A DNA stretch of 64,000 nt from Pedobacter sandarakinus (GTDB lineage: Bacteria > Bacteroidota > Bacteroidia > Sphingobacteriales > Sphingobacteriaceae): assembly GCF_026240095.1 (NCBI RefSeq), contig NZ_JAPIVG010000002.1, forward strand, positions 62,001-126,000, in the 5' to 3' direction. A program made the position numbers and the translations under genes. A model generated the notes under the pieces. The model was given only the letters and a program-made list of their open reading frames with translations. It was not told the origin of the DNA and made no database searches. Each line of letters starts with the position of its first letter. Position 1 is the first letter of the stretch. This document shows, piece by piece, positions 46,231 to 54,074 of the stretch.

Positions 46231-47751
46231 ATGAGACTTAAATTTTTAACATTATTGGTGCCTATAATCTTTTTAACCATAACCTCTTCCGGTCAAATAA
46301 AATTGGGAAGTATTTTGCAAGATAATATGGTCATCCAACAAAAAAAACCATTAAATATATGGGGTAAAGCCATCCCAGGAGCTATGATCACCATCTCGCC
46401 AGACTGGGCAAAACCTGTTAAAACAAAGGTTGCAGAAGATAGCACTTTCTCCGCCATTGTAAAAGTGCCATCTGCCAAACCTGGAGATTATGACCAACAC
46501 CAGATAGAGATTACTGATGGAAAAAACGCCACCACCCTTAGAAATTTATTAATCGGTGAGGTTTGGGTATGTGGAGGGCAATCCAATATGGCATTTAAGG
46601 TTAAAGAGTTGTTAAATAGCAAGCAGGAAATTTCCGAATCGAACAATCCGTCGGTAAGGTTTCTTACAGTGGGTTTTTATTGGGCAGGACAACCATTAGA
46701 TCATTTCACTGGATCGTGGCAAATTTGTACACCACAAACTACTCCTGAATTTAGTGCAATCGGATATTATTTCGCTAAAGAAATTCAAAATAAATTAAAG
46801 GTACCTGTTGGGATAATATCCTCTAATGTTGGTGGTTCATCTGCTCAAGGCTGGGTTCCGAGGGCATTTCTTGAAAACGATAAAGAATTAAATTCTACAT
46901 ACTTAAAAGGCTTTTTAGAGAGCAAAAGATATAGGGAACCAATAGATGGTATATTTAGTTGGGATAGAATTTCTAGTCCATACATATTATTCAATGGGAT
47001 GATAAGTCCTTTAAGGAAACTTTCTATCGCGGGATTTCTTTGGTACCAGGGAGAGTCTAACGGAAAGGAGAGAGAAAGCTACACTAACGTAACTTCCGCA
47101 CTTATAAAAGGGTGGAGGGAAACATTCAATCAAGGTAATTTACCCTTCTATTACGTTCAAATTGCACCATATAACTATGATAATCAAAAAGAAGACGCTA
47201 ATGATTATGCATTTTTTAGGGAACAACAGCAAAATATTAGAAAGGTTACAAATACTGGGATGGTAAGTACACTTGATGTAGGTGAAATCAATGATATTCA
47301 TCCTAAGAATAAAAAGGCGGTTGCAGATCGATTATCCAGGATGGCTCTTAATCAAACTTACGGCTATAATACAATTCATTATAAAAGTCCCGTTTTCTCG
47401 AATGTAACATATTCGGATGATAGTGCCGTTGTTAGCTTTGATAAAAAAACGGTTAATCAGGGTTTAGACACAAAAGATGGTATGGCTCCGAAATATTTTA
47501 TGCTTGCAGGAGATGATCAGATATTTCATCAGGCCAGTGCCAGAATTTTAAATAACAAGATTATTCTCCATAGCAATAAAGTATCGAAACCGGTAGCAGT
47601 GAGGTACGCTTTCACCAATTATCCAATTACTAACCTTCAAACCAAAGACGGCTTACCGGTAGAACAGTTTAGAACAGATAATTGGCCAGAAAATCGTCCA
47701 CCTTACCGGTATGAATTTAAACCCATTCTTGTGAATGGTGAGAAACCATAA
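46231..47751 (+). CDS. Sialate-O-acetylesterase-like SGNH esterase (copy 1)
   Basis: 506 residues with a signal peptide ending TSSGQ. The catalytic Ser lies in the family motif VCGGQSNMAF, with LWYQGESNGKERE and the Asp-His pair in VGEINDIHPKNKKAVADRL. An N-terminal beta sandwich (VIQQKKPLNIWGKAIPG) precedes the split SGNH domain. Family members remove O-acetyl groups from sialic acid, but also from xylan and other glycans. No sialidase, sialate lyase or NanT is in the window, so the substrate here is probably an O-acetylated mannoside. A close paralogue follows 97 bases downstream. Confidence 0.87.
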   Translation: MRLKFLTLLVPIIFLTITSSGQIKLGSILQDNMVIQQKKPLNIWGKAIPGAMITISPDWAKPVKTKVAEDSTFSAIVKVPSAKPGDYDQHQIEITDGKNATTLRNLLIGEVWVCGGQSNMAFKVKELLNSKQEISESNNPSVRFLTVGFYWAGQPLDHFTGSWQICTPQTTPEFSAIGYYFAKEIQNKLKVPVGIISSNVGGSSAQGWVPRAFLENDKELNSTYLKGFLESKRYREPIDGIFSWDRISSPYILFNGMISPLRKLSIAGFLWYQGESNGKERESYTNVTSALIKGWRETFNQGNLPFYYVQIAPYNYDNQKEDANDYAFFREQQQNIRKVTNTGMVSTLDVGEINDIHPKNKKAVADRLSRMALNQTYGYNTIHYKSPVFSNVTYSDDSAVVSFDKKTVNQGLDTKDGMAPKYFMLAGDDQIFHQASARILNNKIILHSNKVSKPVAVRYAFTNYPITNLQTKDGLPVEQFRTDNWPENRPPYRYEFKPILVNGEKP

Positions 47752-47848
47752 TTGGCTTTTAAATACAATTGTATTTTATTGCTTAATCGCCGATCAATAA
47801 TAAAAATCATAGTTTGTAAGATAACCCAGAATTTAAATATTTATCAAT

Positions 47849-49348
47849 ATGAAACAGAAGTCAAACACGTTCAAACTACGCTGGCAGATTTTAAGCTTGC
47901 TTATCTTCGCTATAAGCAGCTGGTCATCTGCACAGGAAACATCGCGGTTGATGGTTAATAATATTTTGCAAAGCAACATGGTTATTCAGCAAGGTAAACC
48001 ATTTAAAGTCTGGGGTATTGCAAGTCCAGGCGAACAGGTGTTTGTTTCAACAGATTGGAACAAATCAAGTTCGAATGGTAGGGCAGATGAATCGGGAAGA
48101 TTTATGGTAGAAGTTAGCGTTCCTAAAGCTATCAAAGGAGATTACTCCTCCCATCAGCTCCAGGTTTACACGGCGAATGATACGGTAAAGTTAAGCCATT
48201 TGCTTATTGGTGATGTATGGTTCCTGAGTGGACAATCCAATATGCAATTCAGCCTAAAAGAAGATAAATATGCCGATGCCAATCTACCATTAGCACTTGA
48301 TACGAATATCAGGTTATTCAATACTGCCTTAAATTTTAGCGCAAGTCCGATTTCCGATGTAAAGGGTAAGTGGACTACATGTGCACCACAAACCGCCAAA
48401 GACTTCAGTGCAGTTGGTTATTATTTTGGTGCCTACCTTAAAAAGGTGATTGATATTCCAGTTGGCTTGGTATTCTCTGGCATTGGCGCCTCAAAAGTAG
48501 AAGCTTTTATTCCACAGGACGTGTTACAACGTAACCCACTCTTAAATACTACTTACCTCCAGCCTTACCTAGCCGATCCTAAATCAAAAGAAAAGGTGGA
48601 TGGTGGTTTCAGTTTTGAGAAAGTGACCAGGCCGTTCCTATTGTATAATGCAATGATAAACCCATTTACGCCTCTGTCTATAACAGGCTTTTGCTGGTAT
48701 CAGGGAGAGGGCAACCGAACTGAGCGAGAATCTTATACCCTGGCAACACAGAAATTAATCACTACCTGGCGATCCCAATTTAACCAAGGCAATCTGCCAT
48801 TCTATTATGTTCAGGTAGCACCTTTCTTTTGGGATAAAGAAGATCCTAAACTTGCAGACTACGCTTTTTTTAGGGAAGCACAGCAGAAGATAGCAAAAGT
48901 AAAAAATACCGCTATGGTAGTAAGTATGGATGTAGGAGAAGCAAAGGATTTGCATCCTAAAAATAAAGGACCATTGGGTGTTCGCCTCGCTAAAAGTGCA
49001 CTTAATCTAACCTACAATATTGATACTGTAATCTATAAGGGGCCAGAATTTCAAAAGGCAAAATTTAATGGGAGCCAGGTTGAAGTGATGTTTAAACCTG
49101 AAACAGTTGCCTCTGGCCTTACCACTCGCGACGGGTCGTCACCAGCATTCTTTGAGGTCGCAGGAATTGATCGGAAGTTTTATCCAGCAAAAGCTCAAAT
49201 ATCTGGAAAAAAAATTATTCTCAGTACCAACACTGTAACTCGGCCAGTTGCGGTGAGGTATGCCTTTACCAATTATGCGGTTACCAATCTTCAAAATAGC
49301 GCAGGGTTACCAGCCATTCCATTTAGAACTGATAATTGGCCTGAGTGA
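47849..49348 (+). CDS. Sialate-O-acetylesterase-like SGNH esterase (copy 2)
   Basis: 499 residues with a signal peptide ending SWSSAQE. Same architecture as the preceding gene: FLSGQSNMQFSL (Ser), CWYQGEGNRTERE and VGEAKDLHPKNKGPLGVRL (Asp-His). Long blocks are shared with copy 1 (QSNMVIQQGKPFKVWGIASPG, KPVAVRYAFTNY-type ending), so this is a tandem duplication that has since diverged. The two may remove acetyl groups at different positions. Last gene of unit F; two operators follow before the SusD gene. Confidence 0.87.
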   Translation: MKQKSNTFKLRWQILSLLIFAISSWSSAQETSRLMVNNILQSNMVIQQGKPFKVWGIASPGEQVFVSTDWNKSSSNGRADESGRFMVEVSVPKAIKGDYSSHQLQVYTANDTVKLSHLLIGDVWFLSGQSNMQFSLKEDKYADANLPLALDTNIRLFNTALNFSASPISDVKGKWTTCAPQTAKDFSAVGYYFGAYLKKVIDIPVGLVFSGIGASKVEAFIPQDVLQRNPLLNTTYLQPYLADPKSKEKVDGGFSFEKVTRPFLLYNAMINPFTPLSITGFCWYQGEGNRTERESYTLATQKLITTWRSQFNQGNLPFYYVQVAPFFWDKEDPKLADYAFFREAQQKIAKVKNTAMVVSMDVGEAKDLHPKNKGPLGVRLAKSALNLTYNIDTVIYKGPEFQKAKFNGSQVEVMFKPETVASGLTTRDGSSPAFFEVAGIDRKFYPAKAQISGKKIILSTNTVTRPVAVRYAFTNYAVTNLQNSAGLPAIPFRTDNWPE

Positions 49349-49358
49349 TCAGTCATAC

Positions 49359-49375
49359 TCTGCTAAAACGATTAA
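49359..49375 (+). promoter_or_regulatory. Locus operator, second copy ahead of unit G
   Basis: TCTGCTAAAACGATTAA differs from consensus at two outer bases and keeps the central core TAAAACGATT. It begins 10 bases after the stop of the second acetylesterase-like gene, 121 bases upstream of the better site at 49480. Two sites could allow looping by a tetrameric or bridging repressor. Confidence 0.5.
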
Positions 49376-49479
49376 TCATACGTATAATCAAGTTTTTTGA
49401 TTTATAAAAGCTAAAATATACCGTCTGGACGCTCTCGAAGGTGATGTTGAAAAAAATAAATTAAAAAAAATAAAATAAA

Positions 49480-49510
49480 TTTGCTAAAACGATTTTATTG
49501 TATAATTTAG
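49480..49510 (+). promoter_or_regulatory. Locus operator fused to promoter, unit G
   Basis: TTTGCTAAAACGATTTT (49480-49496) is followed 23 bases after its TTTG by TAATTTAG (49503-49510), close to TAnnTTTG. A start near 49517 gives a long leader of about 160 bases before the SusD gene. Confidence 0.7.
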
Positions 49511-49677
49511 TGATGTGATTAACAATCACCTAACCAAAATATAAACTATACGAATTAATTTTACTCCTAGAGCAGGCGATAGTAAGAACCGATATCTTTG
49601 ATAGCGTGAATCTGCATCCGGGTAAAATCTGTTGGTATAAAAATGTAAACTAAAAAACATTTAATACTCAATTCATA

Positions 49678-51429
49678 ATGAACAGATTTTTACAAATCAT
49701 TTTTTGCGTAAGCTTTACGCTTGGCTTTGTTTCTTGTAAAAAGCAGAGTTTTCTCGATCCTCAACTAACCGGGCTTAGTGAAAAAGATGTATTTACAGAT
49801 AGTACAAGGACGATGAATTTCTTAACAAACATCTACACAGATGTAATCTTAAGTCAGGATACACGTCGTTTTGGAGAAACCGGTTTAGCTGCCGCTACCG
49901 ACGAAGCTGAAGGCCCGTTGAACTCGTCAAATTATTTTAGGCAGTTTGTATCTGGATCAGTAAACCCGAACAACATTACTAGTGATGTATTCACTGCTAG
50001 CTACGAGCAAATTAGAGCCGTTAACCAATTTCTTAAAAATCTATCAACTTCCAAATTTGATGCTGCTCAGCGTAGGCGTACTAAAGGAGAGGCTATCTTT
50101 TTAAGGGCATGGTATTATTCTATGTTGCTTAAACACTATGGCGGAGTGCCAATCGTTGGCGACGAACTGTATGGCCGTACAGATGATATACCTACCGTGC
50201 GATCTAGCTATGCAAACACAGTAAAATATGTGGTAGATCAATGTGATACAGCAGAAAAATATCTTTTATTGGAGAATGAGCCTTTGAATTACGGCAGAGC
50301 CACGAGGGGTGCTGCATTAGCTTTAAAGGCTCGTGTATTACTGTATGCAGCAAGTCCGTTATTCAACGATCCTGGAGCATCAGTTTTTGCTGGATCTCCT
50401 GTTAAAAATTTAGTTTCTTACGATGCATATGATGCTAACCGTTGGAAAACTGCTGCCGATGCTGCATTGGCGGTGATGAACCTAAACAAATATAAGCTAA
50501 GAGAAATACAGACAGTTCCACCTGAAACAAGGAAAGGTCTCGGCTTTGTTCGTATGTTCTACGAGAACAATGCAGTTAATGATGAATTTATATTCCGTGG
50601 GTCGAAACCCGGCGGTGCTGGCGTATTTGTAGAACAAGATTTCAATCCACCATCTAGAGGTGGTCGGGGGAACCTAAATGGTACATATCCTTATCAAGAG
50701 TTAGTTGATGCTTTTCCTTCTGCAAACGGTAAAGCGATTGATGATCCAACCAACACTACTTATGATGCAAATAATCCTTATCTCAACAGAGATCCTAGGT
50801 TAGATTATACGGTCATGAGAAATGAAGCCCCTAAACATACTTATCCAGCAAACGTAAATCTTCCTGTATATACTTATTTCGGTGCACCTAATGATGGAAT
50901 CTATGTTGGAACGTCAACAGGTTATTATCCAAATAAAATGCTGAGAGATTCGGCTGCTGCTTATAACTTATTAAGTGGTAGAGACCAATTCTTTCCTTTG
51001 ATTAGATATGCTGAAGTAATGCTAAATTATGCAGAGGCAACAAATGAATTTTCTGGACCGAGTGCTACGATTTACGATATGCTCACAAGAATCCGCAAAA
51101 GGGCAGGAATACTCCCTGGCACCGATAATAATTATGGCTTGAAACCAAACATGAGTAAAGATGAAATGCGTAAAGCCATTCAGCTCGAACGACGCATTGA
51201 ACTGGCTTTCGAGGAGCACCGATTTTGGGATGTAAGAAGGTGGAAAATTGCTGAGGACACTGAAAATAGACCAATGAACGGAATGGAGATTAGAAAGGTG
51301 GGTAATGGTTACACTTATAAGAAAGTATTTGTGCGACAGCATGTCTTTAGCAAGGCAACCTACCTTTGGCCGTTTCCACAGCGAGAAGTATCTAAACCTG
51401 GCGGCCTAATTCAAAATCCTGGTTACTAA
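49678..51429 (+). CDS. SusD/RagB-family lipoprotein without adjacent SusC
   Basis: 583 residues. The lipoprotein signal ends GFVSCKK (Cys20). Family features: EAIFLRAWYYSMLLKHYGGVPIVG, LALKARVLLYAASPLFND, LERRIELAFEEHRFWDVRRWK and the closing WPFPQREVSKPGGLIQNPGY. It is the first gene of the unit, with no susC before it. The nearest SusC (54075) already has its own SusD (57188), so its partner is probably the SusC at 59010, five genes away. It binds glycan at the surface. The long leader and the two upstream operators suggest tight control. Confidence 0.93.
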   Translation: MNRFLQIIFCVSFTLGFVSCKKQSFLDPQLTGLSEKDVFTDSTRTMNFLTNIYTDVILSQDTRRFGETGLAAATDEAEGPLNSSNYFRQFVSGSVNPNNITSDVFTASYEQIRAVNQFLKNLSTSKFDAAQRRRTKGEAIFLRAWYYSMLLKHYGGVPIVGDELYGRTDDIPTVRSSYANTVKYVVDQCDTAEKYLLLENEPLNYGRATRGAALALKARVLLYAASPLFNDPGASVFAGSPVKNLVSYDAYDANRWKTAADAALAVMNLNKYKLREIQTVPPETRKGLGFVRMFYENNAVNDEFIFRGSKPGGAGVFVEQDFNPPSRGGRGNLNGTYPYQELVDAFPSANGKAIDDPTNTTYDANNPYLNRDPRLDYTVMRNEAPKHTYPANVNLPVYTYFGAPNDGIYVGTSTGYYPNKMLRDSAAAYNLLSGRDQFFPLIRYAEVMLNYAEATNEFSGPSATIYDMLTRIRKRAGILPGTDNNYGLKPNMSKDEMRKAIQLERRIELAFEEHRFWDVRRWKIAEDTENRPMNGMEIRKVGNGYTYKKVFVRQHVFSKATYLWPFPQREVSKPGGLIQNPGY

Positions 51430-51444
51430 TTTAACAAACTTACG

Positions 51445-51876
51445 ATGAGAAGTAGATTAAACATATTGGCAGTAATATTCTTAACTGCAACAGCTTTGCT
51501 TTCTTGTAAGAAAGTAGTGCAAAATAATGCTCTTGAAAGTACAAAAGAGCTTAACGGTCCTTGGCAAATTATTAAGATTACTCAAAATGGAGAAGATCTT
51601 ACCCCGTTTTTGGATTTGACTAAATACAAAATTACATTCAATGGGAGTAAATATGCAGCAACTAATGAGCTACCATTCCTAGCGAAAAAGAATGGCGAAT
51701 GGAGCTTTAGTGACCCTAACTATCCCTTTGCTATTACCTTTAAGCAAGATGGTGGAACCGCTGTCAGCACCTCGATTTCCTACCCTATTGTTGGCGCAAC
51801 GCGTCAAATGATAATGTCTTTCGATTTAGGATGCAACAGAAATGTTTATACATACACATTACAACCAGCAAACTAA
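51445..51876 (+). CDS. Small DUF5004-like lipoprotein
   Basis: 143 residues. The lipoprotein signal peptide ends LLSCKK. The rest is a small beta-rich domain with the pattern LNGPWQIIKITQNGEDLT and a following NGEWSFSDPNYPF, resembling lipocalin-like DUF5004 proteins found in SusC/SusD operons of this phylum. It is probably an outer-membrane surface lipoprotein with an accessory glycan-binding or structural role. It starts 15 bases after the SusD stop and ends 7 bases before the next gene. The family call is from memory of the motif and is moderate. Confidence 0.65.
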   Translation: MRSRLNILAVIFLTATALLSCKKVVQNNALESTKELNGPWQIIKITQNGEDLTPFLDLTKYKITFNGSKYAATNELPFLAKKNGEWSFSDPNYPFAITFKQDGGTAVSTSISYPIVGATRQMIMSFDLGCNRNVYTYTLQPAN

Positions 51877-51883
51877 TTGAGTT

Positions 51884-52873
51884 ATGAAAATTAAGAACAA
51901 AAAATATATCCATAGGGCAGTAATGGTTTTAACTGCTGTGGCACTGATCTTCATCAAGGCCGAATGTATGTTTCAACCAACTATTACTCAACCTACTTCT
52001 GCTGCTGCGGGCAGTATCGTTACCATAACGGTAAAAGGCAACTATACTCAAAAAACTCCTGGTACAAATAATTATCGGTTTGTTATGGGATTTTTTGTAC
52101 CAAAGGGATGGAATGCAGGCGCTAATACTACAATGACCTATTCATCTAATGAAGGAAATGGAGTGTTGGTACGTGTGCCTGCAGGTCAGAAACCAGATGG
52201 TGAACCATTAAATGACTATCCAACCGCAATGAAAAAAGCATATGCCACCAGAAATCCTAATCTTATCGACGACCACGAATGGGTAGTATTTTGGTCAGAT
52301 TCTAAGCCATATAATGCAAACCAAAGTGTGAACTATGTGATCGAGATTAAAACTAAGGTAGGCGAAGAATCTATGTTAACGAAGTTAGGTTATTATGTTG
52401 GTGGATTTCCAGATGGAGGATGGGCGAGCACGAACAATGAAAACTCTAAGGTTACTTTCACAGATTGCTTTGCTGTTACTGGTGGCACTGGTGATGGGAT
52501 AGACTTTTGTAACAAACCACTTGCTGCCACCACTCCGCTAAGGGGCGTTGACAATGATTTTTACACAATTGCTTACGATAACGACCTATTTGCGACACCT
52601 CTTTCTTCGGCTTCAAAAGTGTACTTATGTGTAAAAGGATATACTACTACCGGTGCAGTTATTGAACGTTGTATTGCTGATGAAAAATCAATGTTCATTG
52701 CCGGCGAGCAAAAACGTTTTAAAAAGGTGGTTTGGCCCAGGGGTTTTCTTAACCTAACAGACGATCAAGTTCTTTCCAGAATGGAATATTTTATTATGGA
52801 TGAGACAGGGCAGAGGGTCGGTTTCGGAGGACTTGCAAACACACCATTTATATATAGATTCAATTGTAATTAA
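51884..52873 (+). CDS. DUF4961-like surface protein of a SusC/SusD operon
   Basis: 329 residues with an N-terminal hydrophobic segment and a Cys at its end (FIKAECM), a poor lipobox but possibly lipidated. The first part looks like an immunoglobulin-like domain (ITVKGNYTQKTPGTNNYRFVMGFF), then a long beta-rich region with paired Trp and Asp residues (DDHEWVVFWSDSKPYN, YVGGFPDGGWAST) and two Cys-containing segments. It resembles DUF4961 proteins, which accompany DUF5004 lipoproteins in such operons. It may be a third or fourth surface component binding the glycan. No enzymatic motif is seen. Confidence 0.6.
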   Translation: MKIKNKKYIHRAVMVLTAVALIFIKAECMFQPTITQPTSAAAGSIVTITVKGNYTQKTPGTNNYRFVMGFFVPKGWNAGANTTMTYSSNEGNGVLVRVPAGQKPDGEPLNDYPTAMKKAYATRNPNLIDDHEWVVFWSDSKPYNANQSVNYVIEIKTKVGEESMLTKLGYYVGGFPDGGWASTNNENSKVTFTDCFAVTGGTGDGIDFCNKPLAATTPLRGVDNDFYTIAYDNDLFATPLSSASKVYLCVKGYTTTGAVIERCIADEKSMFIAGEQKRFKKVVWPRGFLNLTDDQVLSRMEYFIMDETGQRVGFGGLANTPFIYRFNCN

Positions 52874-52911
52874 AAGGATTACCATCTTCCATAAATAATA
52901 GAAAAAATATC

Positions 52912-54030
52912 ATGAGTCATATTAAAAAACCACATTTCAATGGTTTAATGGTCATCTGTGTGCTTTTATTTGCGGCAGGCTGTGCTAAAGATCATCAAAC
53001 TTCAACCGATCCCACCGCCAACAGACCGGATACCGTACTACGTTTTTCGAATCCAATTAAGCAAAGTGTAAATAATCCTTACCTATATAAAAAAGATAGC
53101 AAATACTATTTTATGAAATCTGGGGGTAATTATATTTCACTATCTGTACTAACCAAGGTCGAATACCTTGGAAGTGCCGATTCAAAAACAATTTTTGCAT
53201 ATGATCCTAAAGCTGGTTCAAATACACCATTATATAACATAACCTCACCAGAGATTTATTTTTTAAACGACAGGTGGTACATTTATTTTGGCGCTGATAG
53301 CGATGGTTCTTTGGGTCAGAAAAGGATTTACGTAATTGAAAATACAAATGCCAATCCGTTAGAGGGATCCTGGACGCTGAAAGGTAAACTCGCCGACCCA
53401 ACAAGCGACTTTATGGCAACAGATGGAACAATTTTGCAATATAATAATCAATTGTATTTTATCTGGTCTGGTTGGGCAACGGCAACAATGCCTGTAAATA
53501 CCATTAAACAAGGCTTATATATTTCAAGGATGGCAAGTCCAACGGCACTTACCGGAGCAAGAGTACAAATAAGCGATCCTACGCTGGATTATGAGAAGTA
53601 TGCAACGACTAATAATGGAACAGTAAGCACGCAATTTTTAAATCAAAATCCCGAAGTAATAAAGAACTCTACAGGGAGACCGTTCCTGACGTTTACAGCA
53701 GGTAGTTGCGCCAATGACAATGTTGGCCTAGGCTTATTGACATTACGTACGGGCGGTGACCCTATGGTAGCTTCCGACTGGACTAAGAGTACGAATGCAG
53801 TATTCACGGGTAATGGGGTAGATTCTTTTGGACCAGGTTTCAACGGTTTCTTTAAGTCTGGGAACGATGCAGAAGATTGGATAATCTATGACACAAATCA
53901 GTTTCCTGGATCTGGTTGTGGTAGTTCCCGATCTGCTGTAATCCAGAAAATTGGTTGGAAAGCCGATGGAACTCCAGATTTGGGGGTAGCGGTATCTACA
54001 ACTACAAAGTTGGCTAGGCCTACTCGTTAA
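52912..54030 (+). CDS. GH43-fold lipoprotein with substituted catalytic residues (probable pseudoenzyme)
   Basis: 372 residues with a lipoprotein signal peptide ending AAGCAKD (Cys24). The five-bladed family 43 propeller is recognisable: blade 1 VNNPYLYKKDSKYYFM, then MATDGTILQYNNQLYFIWSGW, and FLNQNPEVIKNSTGRPFLTF, followed by LLTLRTGGDPM as in arabinofuranosidase-like members. The general base Asp is replaced by N55 (AAT), and the general acid Glu by Q245 (CAA, in NQNP where NEGP is normal). Only D171 remains. Both changes are amide versions of the acids, so binding may be kept while catalysis is lost. In this SusC/SusD operon it is probably a surface glycan-binding protein. Confidence 0.8.
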   Translation: MSHIKKPHFNGLMVICVLLFAAGCAKDHQTSTDPTANRPDTVLRFSNPIKQSVNNPYLYKKDSKYYFMKSGGNYISLSVLTKVEYLGSADSKTIFAYDPKAGSNTPLYNITSPEIYFLNDRWYIYFGADSDGSLGQKRIYVIENTNANPLEGSWTLKGKLADPTSDFMATDGTILQYNNQLYFIWSGWATATMPVNTIKQGLYISRMASPTALTGARVQISDPTLDYEKYATTNNGTVSTQFLNQNPEVIKNSTGRPFLTFTAGSCANDNVGLGLLTLRTGGDPMVASDWTKSTNAVFTGNGVDSFGPGFNGFFKSGNDAEDWIIYDTNQFPGSGCGSSRSAVIQKIGWKADGTPDLGVAVSTTTKLARPTR

Positions 54031-54074
54031 ATCATTTAAATCAAACTAATAACCGAATAAACTAAACCAATATT

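Noticed and set aside
46231..49348. Sialic acid catabolism
   Set aside because: The two proteins belong to the sialate-O-acetylesterase family, but no sialidase, lyase, epimerase or sialic acid transporter is present. The enzymes around them act on mannosides.
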